This document shows, piece after piece, positions 16,441-25,819 of a stretch of 64,000 nt of DNA. The DNA lies in the NCBI RefSeq assembly GCF_030908385.1, contig NZ_CP133091.1:2032128-2096127 (forward strand). The letters run 5' to 3'. The notes beneath the pieces were generated by a model. It was not told the DNA's origin, did not search any database, and saw only the letters and a program-made list of their open reading frames with translations. The position numbers were made by a program, and so were the translations under genes. The stretch's first letter is position 1. Every line of letters begins with the position of its first letter. Source of the stretch: Mangrovimonas sp. YM274 (GTDB lineage: Bacteria > Bacteroidota > Bacteroidia > Flavobacteriales > Flavobacteriaceae).

Positions 16441-18810
16441 TTAGGAGAGCTTTTTTAAAAAGTTGTACCATTTCTTTTTGTTTGGATTTTTTCCGTAGCC
16501 ATATCCATAACTGTAGCCGTAGCCATTTTTGGATAGGGTGCCATTTAGTATAACGGCCATATTAGGAAGTCTCCCCTCTTTATATAGGGTTTGAGCTATG
16601 TGCAATTGTCGTTTGTCTACATTGTTTACACTTACAACATATAGAAACATGTCCGCATATTGACTAATCAAATGAGTATCTGTTACTAGGCCAACTGCAG
16701 CAGTGTCTACAATAATGTAATCGTATATTTTTTTAACTTCATTAAATAGGTTTCCTACGCGTTCACTCATAAGTAGCTCTGCTGGGTTAGGAGGGATCGT
16801 TCCAGAGGGAATAACGAATAAATTATCATTCCCTTTCATGGCTACTGTTATATCATTGATTTTTAATTCAGGATCACTTATAAAATCTGTAAGACCTTTA
16901 TGTGTTTTAATGTTAAGATAGTCATCTACTTTCGGCACCCTAATATCGGTTTCTACAATTAAGCACTTTTGTCCAGAAAAGGATATGGATGAAGCTAGAT
17001 TTACACAGGTATGTGATTTGCCTTCTTGACTGGTTGTAGAGGTCACAAAAATTGTTTTACCCTTTTCTTTCTTAGTTTTAAGTAAAAAATTAATGTTTGT
17101 CCTTAATATTCTAAAAGCTTCGGCTTTTGGAGAATAGTCAATCTTTTTAATCAATTTATTTTTGGAACGAATGGACTTTGGAATATGCCCAATATACGGT
17201 GCGCTAAGTATTCGTTGTACGTCATCTTTGTCATGCACTTTATTGTCCAAGAGGTCTTTTACGTATATGAAGCCAATAGGAACAGCTAAACCTAGCAGAA
17301 ATGCTGCCAGATAAATAATTTTTTTCTTTGGAGAAACAGGAGTTGATTGGGAGTAGGCCTGATCTATCACTTTAGCATTTGGCGCAGACATTCCTAATGT
17401 TATTGCAGTTTCCTCTCTTTTTTGAAGTAAGTATAGGTAGAGAGACTCCTTAATATCTTGCTGTCTTTTAATATCACGGAATTGGCGTTCTTTGGTTGGG
17501 GCAGAATATATTTGAGCATTTATTCTTGCCTCTTCGTTATTAAGGTTGTTAAGGGTGATTTTATTGGTGTTTTCTATATTTTGTAGACTCTGTTTTAAAT
17601 TTTCTTTGAGCGCCGATATTTGATTGTTTAAATTGATAACAGTAGGGTTCTTTTCACTAGAATTTTTGAGAATTCTATTTCTTTGAAGTACCAATTCATT
17701 GTGGCTTTTAGTGATTTGCCCCACAGAATTATCTGAAATACCAATATCGGCTGGAAGTAGATCCGAATTGCTACTATGATCATCCAAATGGTCTTGCATA
17801 TAATCGATAAGCTCTAATTGATTTGAGGTTTCGATTATTCTTGACTCTGTCTCTTTTTCACTTTGCAAATAGATGTTGGCCTGAGAGGTAAGAGCAGTTA
17901 GCTTGTTGGATTTTTGTAAGCTTTCAGCAGTAAAATCAACCTCTTCCAATTCCCTTGAAACCATATCCAATCTATTGGTAATAAAAGCAGAGGTTGCTTC
18001 TATAATTTGTTCTTTATCATTGATGACATCTTGATTGTATTTTTCAATAAGCTTATTTAAGACGACGACCGATTTTTCAGGGATTTCTTCGGTAACCGAT
18101 ACCTTAATGACATTGGATTCTTTGCTGCTTTCTATTTTTATTTTACCAAGATATCCTTCGATTACATTATCTAAAGGAGTAATTCTTATTTCAACGTAGG
18201 AATCTACTGCTGTTCCATAAACTCCAATATTTGGTGTAAGGATGAATTCTCCGTAATCCCAAGACACTTTGTCTCCAAAATTGTGGATTTCAGAAGGATC
18301 GTCCCCTAATTTAAATAGCTTATAGTTATCTGTATAGGAAAGCTCAAACTGCTGAGGGGAAAGGACTTTTATGAATAAAGATTTGCCAACCTTGTCTATG
18401 ATGCTATCGCTTTCAAGAAAATTAATAGTAAACGGGGGTGCTGTGTAAGCTTCTCCATCCAAAATTTTACCACTCACATATTGTTTGATATTCAGTTTAA
18501 GGTCTTTTACAACTGCAGCAATAATTGTACGGGATTTAATTATCTCTATCTCATCATTTACATTGGAAAAGTTATTTGAAAACATCCCGTAATTTTGCAA
18601 AGTAGAGATTTCGGCAAGTTTGTTTGAATTTTTATCTTCTTTAATTTTTAAACTTGCAGTAGCCTGATACATAGGGGCGGTATACCTCACTTTTAAAAAT
18701 GCTATAATAAATGCCACAATCAAACAAGCCACAATTAGTTTCCATCGGGACAAATAGGTCCCAACAACACTATTGACTAATTCTTTGGTATTAACATTTT
18801 GGTTTTCCAT
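16441..18810 (-). CDS. Polysaccharide chain-length determinant and tyrosine autokinase (Wzc-like)
   Basis: The 789-residue inner-membrane protein has a Wzz domain with TM1 at about 23-41 and a long periplasmic coiled-coil segment. TM2 lies near 493-515, followed by a cytoplasmic BY-kinase domain: Walker A TSQEGKSHT (about 590-600), Walker A' LIVETDIR and Walker B YIIVDTAA. The C-terminus has a tyrosine cluster (GYGYSYGYGYGK), the usual autophosphorylation site. With Wza it controls polymer length and export. It is the last gene of the locus; no cognate tyrosine phosphatase is seen in the window. Confidence 0.95.
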   Translation of the reverse strand: MENQNVNTKELVNSVVGTYLSRWKLIVACLIVAFIIAFLKVRYTAPMYQATASLKIKEDKNSNKLAEISTLQNYGMFSNNFSNVNDEIEIIKSRTIIAAVVKDLKLNIKQYVSGKILDGEAYTAPPFTINFLESDSIIDKVGKSLFIKVLSPQQFELSYTDNYKLFKLGDDPSEIHNFGDKVSWDYGEFILTPNIGVYGTAVDSYVEIRITPLDNVIEGYLGKIKIESSKESNVIKVSVTEEIPEKSVVVLNKLIEKYNQDVINDKEQIIEATSAFITNRLDMVSRELEEVDFTAESLQKSNKLTALTSQANIYLQSEKETESRIIETSNQLELIDYMQDHLDDHSSNSDLLPADIGISDNSVGQITKSHNELVLQRNRILKNSSEKNPTVINLNNQISALKENLKQSLQNIENTNKITLNNLNNEEARINAQIYSAPTKERQFRDIKRQQDIKESLYLYLLQKREETAITLGMSAPNAKVIDQAYSQSTPVSPKKKIIYLAAFLLGLAVPIGFIYVKDLLDNKVHDKDDVQRILSAPYIGHIPKSIRSKNKLIKKIDYSPKAEAFRILRTNINFLLKTKKEKGKTIFVTSTTSQEGKSHTCVNLASSISFSGQKCLIVETDIRVPKVDDYLNIKTHKGLTDFISDPELKINDITVAMKGNDNLFVIPSGTIPPNPAELLMSERVGNLFNEVKKIYDYIIVDTAAVGLVTDTHLISQYADMFLYVVSVNNVDKRQLHIAQTLYKEGRLPNMAVILNGTLSKNGYGYSYGYGYGKNPNKKKWYNFLKKLS

Positions 18811-18816
18811 AGTTGG

Positions 18817-19620
18817 TTATTTTACTACAAAAATGGCTGTAATTGTAGCGAGGGTAGAAATAGCAGAAATGATTACCGCGGTGTTGGGATTATATGTAGA
18901 AGCATTTCTTCGGGCTCTATTGGGTTCAACAACTAGCACATCATTTTGCGCCATGTAATACAGTTGAGAATTGACTAAGTTGACAGAGGTGAGATCCAAT
19001 CTTGCAAATCGTTTTTCTCCTCCAGATTCTCTTATTAAAAACACATTGGTTCGCTTACCATTGTTGGTTAAATCACCTGCAAGCCCCAACGCCTCACTTA
19101 CAGATATTCTTTCATCTTGAATGGTGTAGGTTCCGGGCCTATTGACTTCACCTAGAACGGTAATGGTAAAATTAGCAAGTCGAATGTTGACAATTGGATC
19201 CTTGATGTATTCGGAAAGGCGCTCTTTAAGATAAGCGGTAGCTTCTGTTCGCGTTAATCCCCCTAGTTTGATGGTTCCCAACACTGGAAATTCAATGTTT
19301 CCATTAATATCGATTAGGTAGGTTTGCATTTTTAATTGTCCCTGAGCCCCAATAACTGTAGGGGAGTAGGATACTACTGGAAGATTAAATGGTCTTGAAG
19401 CTTCAGGGTCCAATGAGGACACATCAATTGTTAATAGGTCGTCGGTTCCGTAAACCAATTCCGTATTTACAAGGCTAATGTCTTCTTTTTTAACGGGCTC
19501 ATCCTGGAAATAAACAAAGTCTTTTCTGCTGGCACATGAAACGGTAACCAAAGCAAGAAGAATAAGGAGTTTTACGGCGTTTTTGTGCGCATAAAATTTT
19601 CTAAACATTATGAAGTTCAT
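18817..19620 (-). CDS. Polysaccharide export outer-membrane lipoprotein (Wza-like)
   Basis: The 267-residue protein has a lipoprotein signal with the modified Cys in LVTVSCAS. A polysaccharide-export domain (about residues 58-140) and an SLBB ligand-binding fold with TVLGEVNRPGTY follow. A hydrophobic C-terminal segment (TAVIISAISTLATITAIFVV) is common in Bacteroidota homologues and may form the outer-membrane helix. It ends 6 bp before wzc. The start may instead be the ATG four codons later (19608). Confidence 0.93.
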   Translation of the reverse strand: MNFIMFRKFYAHKNAVKLLILLALVTVSCASRKDFVYFQDEPVKKEDISLVNTELVYGTDDLLTIDVSSLDPEASRPFNLPVVSYSPTVIGAQGQLKMQTYLIDINGNIEFPVLGTIKLGGLTRTEATAYLKERLSEYIKDPIVNIRLANFTITVLGEVNRPGTYTIQDERISVSEALGLAGDLTNNGKRTNVFLIRESGGEKRFARLDLTSVNLVNSQLYYMAQNDVLVVEPNRARRNASTYNPNTAVIISAISTLATITAIFVVK

Positions 19621-19639
19621 AAAAACGGGACTTTTAAGG

Positions 19640-21535
19640 TTAGTTTTTTATATCTAAAACTTCAAACTTTGAATTATTCGACAGATATTCGGGAATGATC
19701 TCCTTGATCTGAGATACAATTTCTAAATTTTGAACTTTAGAATAAATATTACATAAGTTAATAATTTTATAGCTAATATCCTCTGTGTCTATGGGTTTTA
19801 TTAAGGCAATCATTATTTTTTCATGGTAGGTGGGCTTTGTTTTTTCACCATCAGCCAGTAGCTCCTCATATATCTTTTCTCCAGGCCTTAATCCGGTTAT
19901 TTTTATAGCAATGTCTTCGGGGTATCTCAAACCGGAAAGCGCAATCATATTCTTGGCTAAATCAAATATTTTAACCGAAGAGCCCATGTCGAAAACAAAT
20001 ATTTCCCCTCCTTGACCCATAGTTGCCGCTTCAAGCACTAATTGACAGGCTTCTGAAATAGTCATGAAAAACCTAGTAATTTCTTTGTGGGTTACTGTTA
20101 ATGGACCTCCTTCTTCAATTTGCTTTTTGAACAGAGGGATTACGGACCCATTGGATCCTAAAACGTTACCAAAGCGAGTAGTTATAAATTTGGTGTGCCC
20201 TGGTCCATTTTGAAGGCAGTTTATGTAAAGTTCTGCAATCCGTTTTGTTGCTCCCATCACATTTGTTGGGTTAACAGCCTTATCGGTAGAAATGAGAATG
20301 AATTTATCTACAGAATACTTAACGGAAAGATTTGCTATGTTTTTGGTGCCGGCAATATTAACACCTACTGCTTCGTAAGGATTGTTTTCCATTAAAGGGA
20401 CATGTTTGTAAGCAGCAGCATGAAATATGATTTTAGGTTTCGTCCTGTTGAAAATTTCATCCATTCTGTATTCATCCCTAACATCGGCCACTATAGCTGT
20501 AAACCGTTGGATGCCTTTCCTGATAAACTCTTGTTGAATATCATATAAAGCAGATTCGGCAATGTCTACAAGAATTAATTTTTTATATTCATATTGGGTG
20601 ATTTTGCGAGCTATTTCACTGCCTATGGAGCCTGCTGCACCCGTAATCAAAATAATTTCGTCGTTATATTGTTCTTCTAATTCAGGGTTTACGATAGTAA
20701 TAGGTTCTCTCCCTAATAAATCTTCAATTTTGACATCTTTAATTTGCCCTATGCTCAAATCTCCATCAATCCACTGTTGCACAGGAGGGACAATTTTGAC
20801 TTTTAATTTTAACTCCAACAAATACCCTGTAATATTCATAAGTCGAGTAGGGTCTATGCTTTGTATGGAGATAATAACTTCGTCAACCTTATTTTTGGTA
20901 ACGAATTCTTGATTTATCTTAATGAGACTGTATACGTAAAGGAGGTCTATTTTCTTTCCTACTTTTCTTTCGTTATCATCAATAAATCCAACAACATTAT
21001 GATTGGTTTTTGGGTCATTTGTAATGGCGTCATATGTAATCATGCCAGAACTTCCTGCTCCATATATCAAGACATTGGTAATAGGTTTTAAATCTTGAAT
21101 TAAACTATTGTAGATGGATTTGATAAAAAGTTTTGAACCTATCAAAAAAAGGATATTCAGCATTAAATGAATGTAGATTACTGAGCCAGAGATGTTGAAT
21201 ATGCTTTCGTAGTTATATTTTCTGCTAAAAAAAGTAGTAATTATTAAAATGGTGGCTAATAAATTAACACCAATGATAATGTTGATAATGTCTTTATAAC
21301 CAGTATATCTAACAACTCCTTTATGTGACCCCACTGCTAAAAAACTTAGGGTTGCCGCCAAAATAACAAAAGGCAATTGTTTTAGTACCAGCAAAATTTC
21401 AAAATCAAACTTAAAATTAAACCGGATTAAATAAGCTAGGAGGAAAGTAAAAACAACCACACATAAATCAAAGATAAGCACCAACCATTTGGAGGCGTAT
21501 CTTTGGGTTAGTTTATTTACAAATTCCAAATTCAT
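19640..21535 (-). CDS. Membrane-bound nucleotide-sugar 4,6-dehydratase (CapD/WbpM/PglF-like)
   Basis: The 631-residue protein has four N-terminal membrane helices, a CoA-binding-like Rossmann domain (VLIYGAGSSGM) and a catalytic SDR domain with ITGAAGSIGSEIARK near residue 297. The active site ISTDKAVNPTNVMGATKR has the Ser/Met/Lys arrangement seen in WbpM-type enzymes, with Met in place of Tyr. The family turns UDP-GlcNAc into UDP-4-keto-6-deoxy-GlcNAc, the substrate for the aminotransferase just upstream. The genes overlap by 4 bp (ATGA), so the two steps are coupled. Confidence 0.93.
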   Translation of the reverse strand: MNLEFVNKLTQRYASKWLVLIFDLCVVVFTFLLAYLIRFNFKFDFEILLVLKQLPFVILAATLSFLAVGSHKGVVRYTGYKDIINIIIGVNLLATILIITTFFSRKYNYESIFNISGSVIYIHLMLNILFLIGSKLFIKSIYNSLIQDLKPITNVLIYGAGSSGMITYDAITNDPKTNHNVVGFIDDNERKVGKKIDLLYVYSLIKINQEFVTKNKVDEVIISIQSIDPTRLMNITGYLLELKLKVKIVPPVQQWIDGDLSIGQIKDVKIEDLLGREPITIVNPELEEQYNDEIILITGAAGSIGSEIARKITQYEYKKLILVDIAESALYDIQQEFIRKGIQRFTAIVADVRDEYRMDEIFNRTKPKIIFHAAAYKHVPLMENNPYEAVGVNIAGTKNIANLSVKYSVDKFILISTDKAVNPTNVMGATKRIAELYINCLQNGPGHTKFITTRFGNVLGSNGSVIPLFKKQIEEGGPLTVTHKEITRFFMTISEACQLVLEAATMGQGGEIFVFDMGSSVKIFDLAKNMIALSGLRYPEDIAIKITGLRPGEKIYEELLADGEKTKPTYHEKIMIALIKPIDTEDISYKIINLCNIYSKVQNLEIVSQIKEIIPEYLSNNSKFEVLDIKN

Positions 21536-22656
21536 ACTCTAAAATACATTTTTATTGCCAATATCACTCTATTTAATTCATTTTCAGTTAAATTGGATCC
21601 GCTTGGTATACAGAGACCTCGCTTAAAAAGATCTTCGGACACTCCATTAATATATGCAGGGCATTTTTGATACACAGGTTGTAAGTGCATAGGTTTCCAA
21701 AGTGGACGTGATTCAATGTTTTGTTCTGCCAAATACATTCTTAAGCCTTCCCTTGTTGCTTCAGAATCTGTTAAAAAGCAGGTCAACCAACGATTGCTTA
21801 GGTAGCTTGTGGGTTCCTCTAGAAAACTTAACTGGTTTATACCCTTTAATGCACTGTGGTACAAATGATAATTACTTCTTCTTAGTGCGATTCGCTCTTC
21901 CAATACTTCCATTTGTCCTCTGCCAATTCCTGCAAGTACGTTAGACATTCTATAGTTGTAGCCGATTGAAGTATGGTGATATTCTGGAGTATTATCCCTA
22001 GCTTGAGTGGCTAAAAATAATGCCTTTTCATTCAAGGATGGTGTTTTGCTAATAAGTGCGCCACCGCCAGATGTTGTAATAATTTTATTGCCATTAAAAG
22101 ACAGAATTGAAATGGTTCCAAAGGTACCGCACTTTTGATTTTGGTATGAACTTCCTAATGCTTCAGCACTATCTTCAATGATTGGGATCTCATAACGAGA
22201 GGCTATCCCATGAATTTCATTAACCATATAAGGCATGCCATAAAGATGCACGGTAACGATTGCCTTTGGGCGTTTTCCTTTTGCAATACGATCTTTAATG
22301 GCTTCTTCCAGAAGTTCAGGAGAGAGGTTCCATGTTTCCGTTTCACTATCCACAAAAATGGGAGATGCACCAAGATATGTGATGGGATTGGCAGAAGCTG
22401 CAAAAGTTTTACTTTGGCAAATCACTTCGTCTTCTGGGCCAACATTCAGCAACATAAGTCCTAAGTGAAGGGCAGCTGTCCCTGAACTAACCGCAGTAGC
22501 ATGGCTGTTTTGTCCTAAATAGGATTCAATATCAGCTTCAAAACCAGTTACATTTGGACCTAAGGGTGCAATCCAATTAGATTTAAAAGCCTCATCAATA
22601 TACCGTTGCTCATTTCCGCCCATATGAGGCGAGGAAAGCCATATTTTAGGGTTCAT
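21532..22656 (-). CDS. DegT/DnrJ/EryC1-family sugar aminotransferase (PglE-like)
   Basis: The 374-residue PLP enzyme carries the PLP lysine in SFNGNKIITTSGGG (near residue 185) and the EDSAEALGS motif, whose aspartate contacts the pyridine nitrogen. With the adjacent 4,6-dehydratase it would make UDP-4-amino-4,6-dideoxy-GlcNAc, the precursor of bacillosamine-type sugars. Its stop overlaps the dehydratase start. A promoter lies directly upstream, so this gene begins a sub-operon that includes the dehydratase, Wza and Wzc. Confidence 0.92.
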   Translation of the reverse strand: MNPKIWLSSPHMGGNEQRYIDEAFKSNWIAPLGPNVTGFEADIESYLGQNSHATAVSSGTAALHLGLMLLNVGPEDEVICQSKTFAASANPITYLGASPIFVDSETETWNLSPELLEEAIKDRIAKGKRPKAIVTVHLYGMPYMVNEIHGIASRYEIPIIEDSAEALGSSYQNQKCGTFGTISILSFNGNKIITTSGGGALISKTPSLNEKALFLATQARDNTPEYHHTSIGYNYRMSNVLAGIGRGQMEVLEERIALRRSNYHLYHSALKGINQLSFLEEPTSYLSNRWLTCFLTDSEATREGLRMYLAEQNIESRPLWKPMHLQPVYQKCPAYINGVSEDLFKRGLCIPSGSNLTENELNRVILAIKMYFRV

Positions 22657-22709
22657 CCGGTTGCTTTGTTGGTTAATACAGTGTCATCTCGTTTCTTCAA
22701 ATCGATTAT

Positions 22710-22745
22710 CAAATTTACGGACTAAATGAGGGTTGAAAAACAAAT
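22710..22745 (-). promoter_or_regulatory. Internal promoter of the aminotransferase-dehydratase-Wza-Wzc unit
   Basis: On the minus strand TAAATTTG (22717 to 22710) matches the -7 box, and a TTTG about 23 bp upstream (near 22741-22744) can serve as -33. This would let the export genes be transcribed independently of the long upstream polysaccharide operon. Confidence 0.5.
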
Positions 22746-22771
22746 ACTTCGTGTTTTTTTAGTTTTCAACC
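22731..22771. other. Inverted repeat in the divergent spacer
   Basis: GGTTGAAAA (22731-22739) and TTTTCAACC (22763-22771) form a nine-base-pair stem, with a possible inner stem around TTCG. The rest of the 273-bp spacer between the aminotransferase and the plus-strand acyltransferase gene is AT-rich without other clear signals. Confidence 0.5.
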
Positions 22772-22929
22772 TTAAATATCAATCAATCGGGTGACTCATT
22801 TGAAATAAAACCGATAAATGGATTGTTTTTTACGATTTTAATGTTAAGTAATTGTTTGTCAATGCAATGTTGTTTAAAATTTGTTATTTTAGAATAGAAT
22901 TATTGATAAGCCTTTAATTTTATTGCATC

Positions 22930-24162
22930 ATGAAAAGCCCATTTACCTCGAGTACTTTCGTCCATTTATGGTCTAAATATTTCAATCATAATAAAAAATC
23001 GGAAAACTTTGACTTTCTAACGAATGTGAGTTTTTTTAAAAGATCTTGGGAGCCGTTCTACACCAACGTTGGAAAAAATTTAACCAAAGGAATTTATTAC
23101 GAGCTTAATTATAAAGCTACCGACTTTAAAAACAAGGTGTTTTTGATATATGATATTCCGGAATTTTTTAACGTACCCAATTTAGATCCATCAAAGACCG
23201 ATTTGCGTTGTAAGTCAATTTATCAATACGATGGGTTTCTGTTGGATTTTGAAAATTATAAAACCTCTCAGGATTACATAAAGAGTAGGATTAGCTCAAA
23301 AAATATCCGCGGCTATAAATCTAGAAAGAGACGATTGGAAGACTGTTTTAATATTTCATACAAATTTCATTCTAACGATTTAGACCGGTCATCATTTGAA
23401 ATTCTCTTTAAGCAGTTTCATGGTTTGTTAACTAAACGGTTTGCAGACAAGCAGTTTAACTATCACCATTTAAGATCTGATAAATGGGCATTCTACCGGG
23501 AGTACGTCTTTGAGATGCTTCAGAAAAAGCAGGCCACCTTATTTGTGATTTACAACGATGACATCCCCATAGCTATAACTTTAAACATTAACTCGGATAC
23601 TGTGGTGTTTGTGTCTATAACAGTTTTTGATACGGATTACTATAAATTCAATATTGGGAAAATTTCAATAATAAAGATTATAGAATGGTGTTATGAAAAT
23701 AATATGAAAATAGCTGATTTTTCGAAGGGCTATTTTGATTTTAAAGAAGAGTGGGGAAACGTGCAATATCATTTTGACTATCACATTCTATATGATTCAA
23801 AGTCCTTATTTGCAAAAACCATAGCATGGAAATTAGGAATGTTTTTCAAATTCAAACGCTATTTGAGAGAAAAGAACGTGAACATACTATATAGACGTTT
23901 ACTTTTTCAATTAAAATCGAGGAGGGATCGTTTGTATAATTCTAAGATAAAAATTGAAACTATTGACAATTTTCAATTAGATCAAAGCTTCACTAAGATA
24001 GATTTAAACGATTATAAATCTGATTTTTATAGAAAATTCGTTTATTCATTTCTATTTGCCAACCCAGAGCCTATTGAGAATATTAAGGTTTATAAAAAAA
24101 TTAATGGGGATACTCTTATTATCAATGGTGCAGAAAAATCTCAAAGGATTATTCTTAATTGA
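22930..24162 (+). CDS. GNAT-fold acyltransferase, BioF2/CelD-like
   Basis: The 410-residue protein resembles the BioF2-like acetyltransferase family: basic SRISSKNIRGYKSRKRRLED (about residues 117-136), then a core ending with KKQATLFVIYNDDIPIAITL, FVSITVFDTDYYKFNIGKI and IADFSKGYFDFKEEWG. The family transfers acyl or aminoacyl groups in polysaccharide loci. It is the only plus-strand gene in the locus. Its last 8 bp overlap the 3' end of the ATP-grasp gene. It could acylate the 4-amino sugar made next door; no dedicated PglD-type acetyltransferase is seen. Confidence 0.7.
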   Translation: MKSPFTSSTFVHLWSKYFNHNKKSENFDFLTNVSFFKRSWEPFYTNVGKNLTKGIYYELNYKATDFKNKVFLIYDIPEFFNVPNLDPSKTDLRCKSIYQYDGFLLDFENYKTSQDYIKSRISSKNIRGYKSRKRRLEDCFNISYKFHSNDLDRSSFEILFKQFHGLLTKRFADKQFNYHHLRSDKWAFYREYVFEMLQKKQATLFVIYNDDIPIAITLNINSDTVVFVSITVFDTDYYKFNIGKISIIKIIEWCYENNMKIADFSKGYFDFKEEWGNVQYHFDYHILYDSKSLFAKTIAWKLGMFFKFKRYLREKNVNILYRRLLFQLKSRRDRLYNSKIKIETIDNFQLDQSFTKIDLNDYKSDFYRKFVYSFLFANPEPIENIKVYKKINGDTLIINGAEKSQRIILN

Positions 24163-25165
24163 TACGTAATAATCTGTCGCATTTAGAGCACATTACATCG
24201 GGTTTGTAATTTATAAATTGAGAGACATTTTTATGTCCTTGAAGCCATTCTATATACATAGCAGAAGTGTTAACTCCTGCTTCATGTGAAAAAGGGTAAC
24301 CACCACCAAATCTGGGGTTTAATTCTAGCACGAAAAGTTTGTCTTTCACTTGAAAAACATCGCAATCTAAATTGCCGATATGTCCCAGTTTCTCAGAAAT
24401 TTGTTTTCCACACTCCTCAAACATTGGGGCAATTATGGAGACGGCTTTATCTGTTTCGCCAGATCTCATATTCATTTTTTTTCTAACAAAAGTTCCTACA
24501 TAATTGCCTTCAAAATCATTAACAATGTCCATTCCATACTCCTGTCCCGGAATTTTTTCCTGAATGATTAATTCATTAAAGGTAGATGGAATTTTAGCTT
24601 CTTTTAGGAGGTTGTTTATTTTTAGAGTTTGGAGCTTTAATATTAGCTCAAGTTCTTCCATGTTGTTGGCAAATTCTAAACCTAAAGATGCGCTTCCCCA
24701 ACGAGGCTTAATGACCAATGGGAAATTTAACTCTTCGCTGTTTAAGGCATTTTTTACTGTTTCTAGAGAAGTGTAAGTGGCTGGAGAATTTAAACCTATG
24801 GATTCTATAAAATTGTGCGTTTTCATTTTGTCGTACGACAAGTCAATGACTCTTTCGCTGGAAATAATGACTTTTGTCCCCGTAGTTTCTAGCTCCAATT
24901 TGTGTTTGGCTAAAAGCGGTAGCTCTAAATCATTTAAGGATATTACTGCATATATATTGTACTTAACAATAGCCGATTTCAGTTTGGGTATATAATTGGA
25001 ATCATAAATACTAGGGAAAACTATAGCTCTATCAGCCTCAACTAGGGCAGGAGCTGTAGGGCTTAAATCCCCAGCAAATACGAGGCCTTTTCCGTTTAAG
25101 GCTTCCTTAAAGTAATTTATTAGGTAGGTGCGCCTACCTGCACAAGTGAATAATATATTGAGCAT
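24155..25165 (-). CDS. ATP-grasp ligase of a polysaccharide locus
   Basis: The 336-residue protein has an N-terminal Rossmann-like domain (NILFTCAGRRTYLINYFKEA) and an ATP-grasp core with FPLVIKPRWGSASLG, IIQEKIPGQEYGMDIV and a C-terminal ELNPRFGGGYPFSHEAG metal-binding loop. It resembles the CarB-like branch. ATP-grasp enzymes form amide or peptide bonds through an acyl-phosphate. The neighbours suggest it joins an amino acid or other carboxylate to an amino sugar, but the substrate is not shown by sequence. The gene sits 3 bp upstream of nothing else on its strand except the sub-operon promoter region; it follows the sugar transferase gene directly. Confidence 0.82.
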   Translation of the reverse strand: MLNILFTCAGRRTYLINYFKEALNGKGLVFAGDLSPTAPALVEADRAIVFPSIYDSNYIPKLKSAIVKYNIYAVISLNDLELPLLAKHKLELETTGTKVIISSERVIDLSYDKMKTHNFIESIGLNSPATYTSLETVKNALNSEELNFPLVIKPRWGSASLGLEFANNMEELELILKLQTLKINNLLKEAKIPSTFNELIIQEKIPGQEYGMDIVNDFEGNYVGTFVRKKMNMRSGETDKAVSIIAPMFEECGKQISEKLGHIGNLDCDVFQVKDKLFVLELNPRFGGGYPFSHEAGVNTSAMYIEWLQGHKNVSQFINYKPDVMCSKCDRLLRIN

Positions 25166-25168
25166 AGT

Positions 25169-25810
25169 TTAATAGCTGTTTTCTTTTTGTAATGTGCCTG
25201 TGAAATCTGGTACGATATCATTTTCAGGAGAATAAATTCCTTCCTTTTTAAATATTTTTAAAAAGGTACCAATTAGTATTTTTAGATCTAACCAGAGTGA
25301 AATGTTACGAACATACCAAACGTCATAATTGAATTTTTCTTCCCAAGAAATGGAATTGCGTCCATTTATTTGAGCCCAACCTGTAATGCCGGGTTTTACG
25401 TCATGTCTGTGCTTTTGAAAATCATTATACAACGGTAAATATCTTACATGAAGGGGCCTTGGTCCTATAAGACTCATATCTCCCTTGATAACATTTATAA
25501 GTTGTGGGATTTCGTCTAAAGAATATTTACGAAGGAACATGCCTGTTTTTGTCAATCTTTCTATGGGAGGGAGCAGTTGGCCTTGTGCATCTGTTTTATC
25601 ATTCATGGTTTTGAATTTGATGATTTTAAAAATGCGTTCATTCTTGCCCGGACGATCCTGGTAAAAGAACACCTTACCTTTGTTGCTAAACCAAAGAAGG
25701 ATTAGAATAACAAAAAAGATAGGAGATAGCATTAAGACGCCAAATACAGCCAAAACCAAGTCAATTATGGTTTTGATAAACTTACTGTATAGCAATTGCG
25801 TTTTTACCAT
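25169..25810 (-). CDS. Initiating sugar transferase (PglC-like), copy 1
   Basis: The 213-residue monotopic phosphoglycosyl transferase has an N-terminal membrane-entering hairpin (about residues 12-40). The catalytic KFKTMND region contains the Asp of the Asp-Glu dyad next to SLDEIPQL, and GDMSLIGPRPL, HRHDVKPGITGWAQINGRN and YDVWYV follow. It moves a phospho-sugar from a UDP-sugar to undecaprenyl phosphate. It lacks the long multi-pass N-terminus of WbaP. It lies 3 bp before the ATP-grasp gene and 9 bp after the FemAB-like gene. A close paralogue is at 28818-29444. Confidence 0.93.
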   Translation of the reverse strand: MVKTQLLYSKFIKTIIDLVLAVFGVLMLSPIFFVILILLWFSNKGKVFFYQDRPGKNERIFKIIKFKTMNDKTDAQGQLLPPIERLTKTGMFLRKYSLDEIPQLINVIKGDMSLIGPRPLHVRYLPLYNDFQKHRHDVKPGITGWAQINGRNSISWEEKFNYDVWYVRNISLWLDLKILIGTFLKIFKKEGIYSPENDIVPDFTGTLQKENSY

Positions 25811-25819
25811 GTTAATGCA

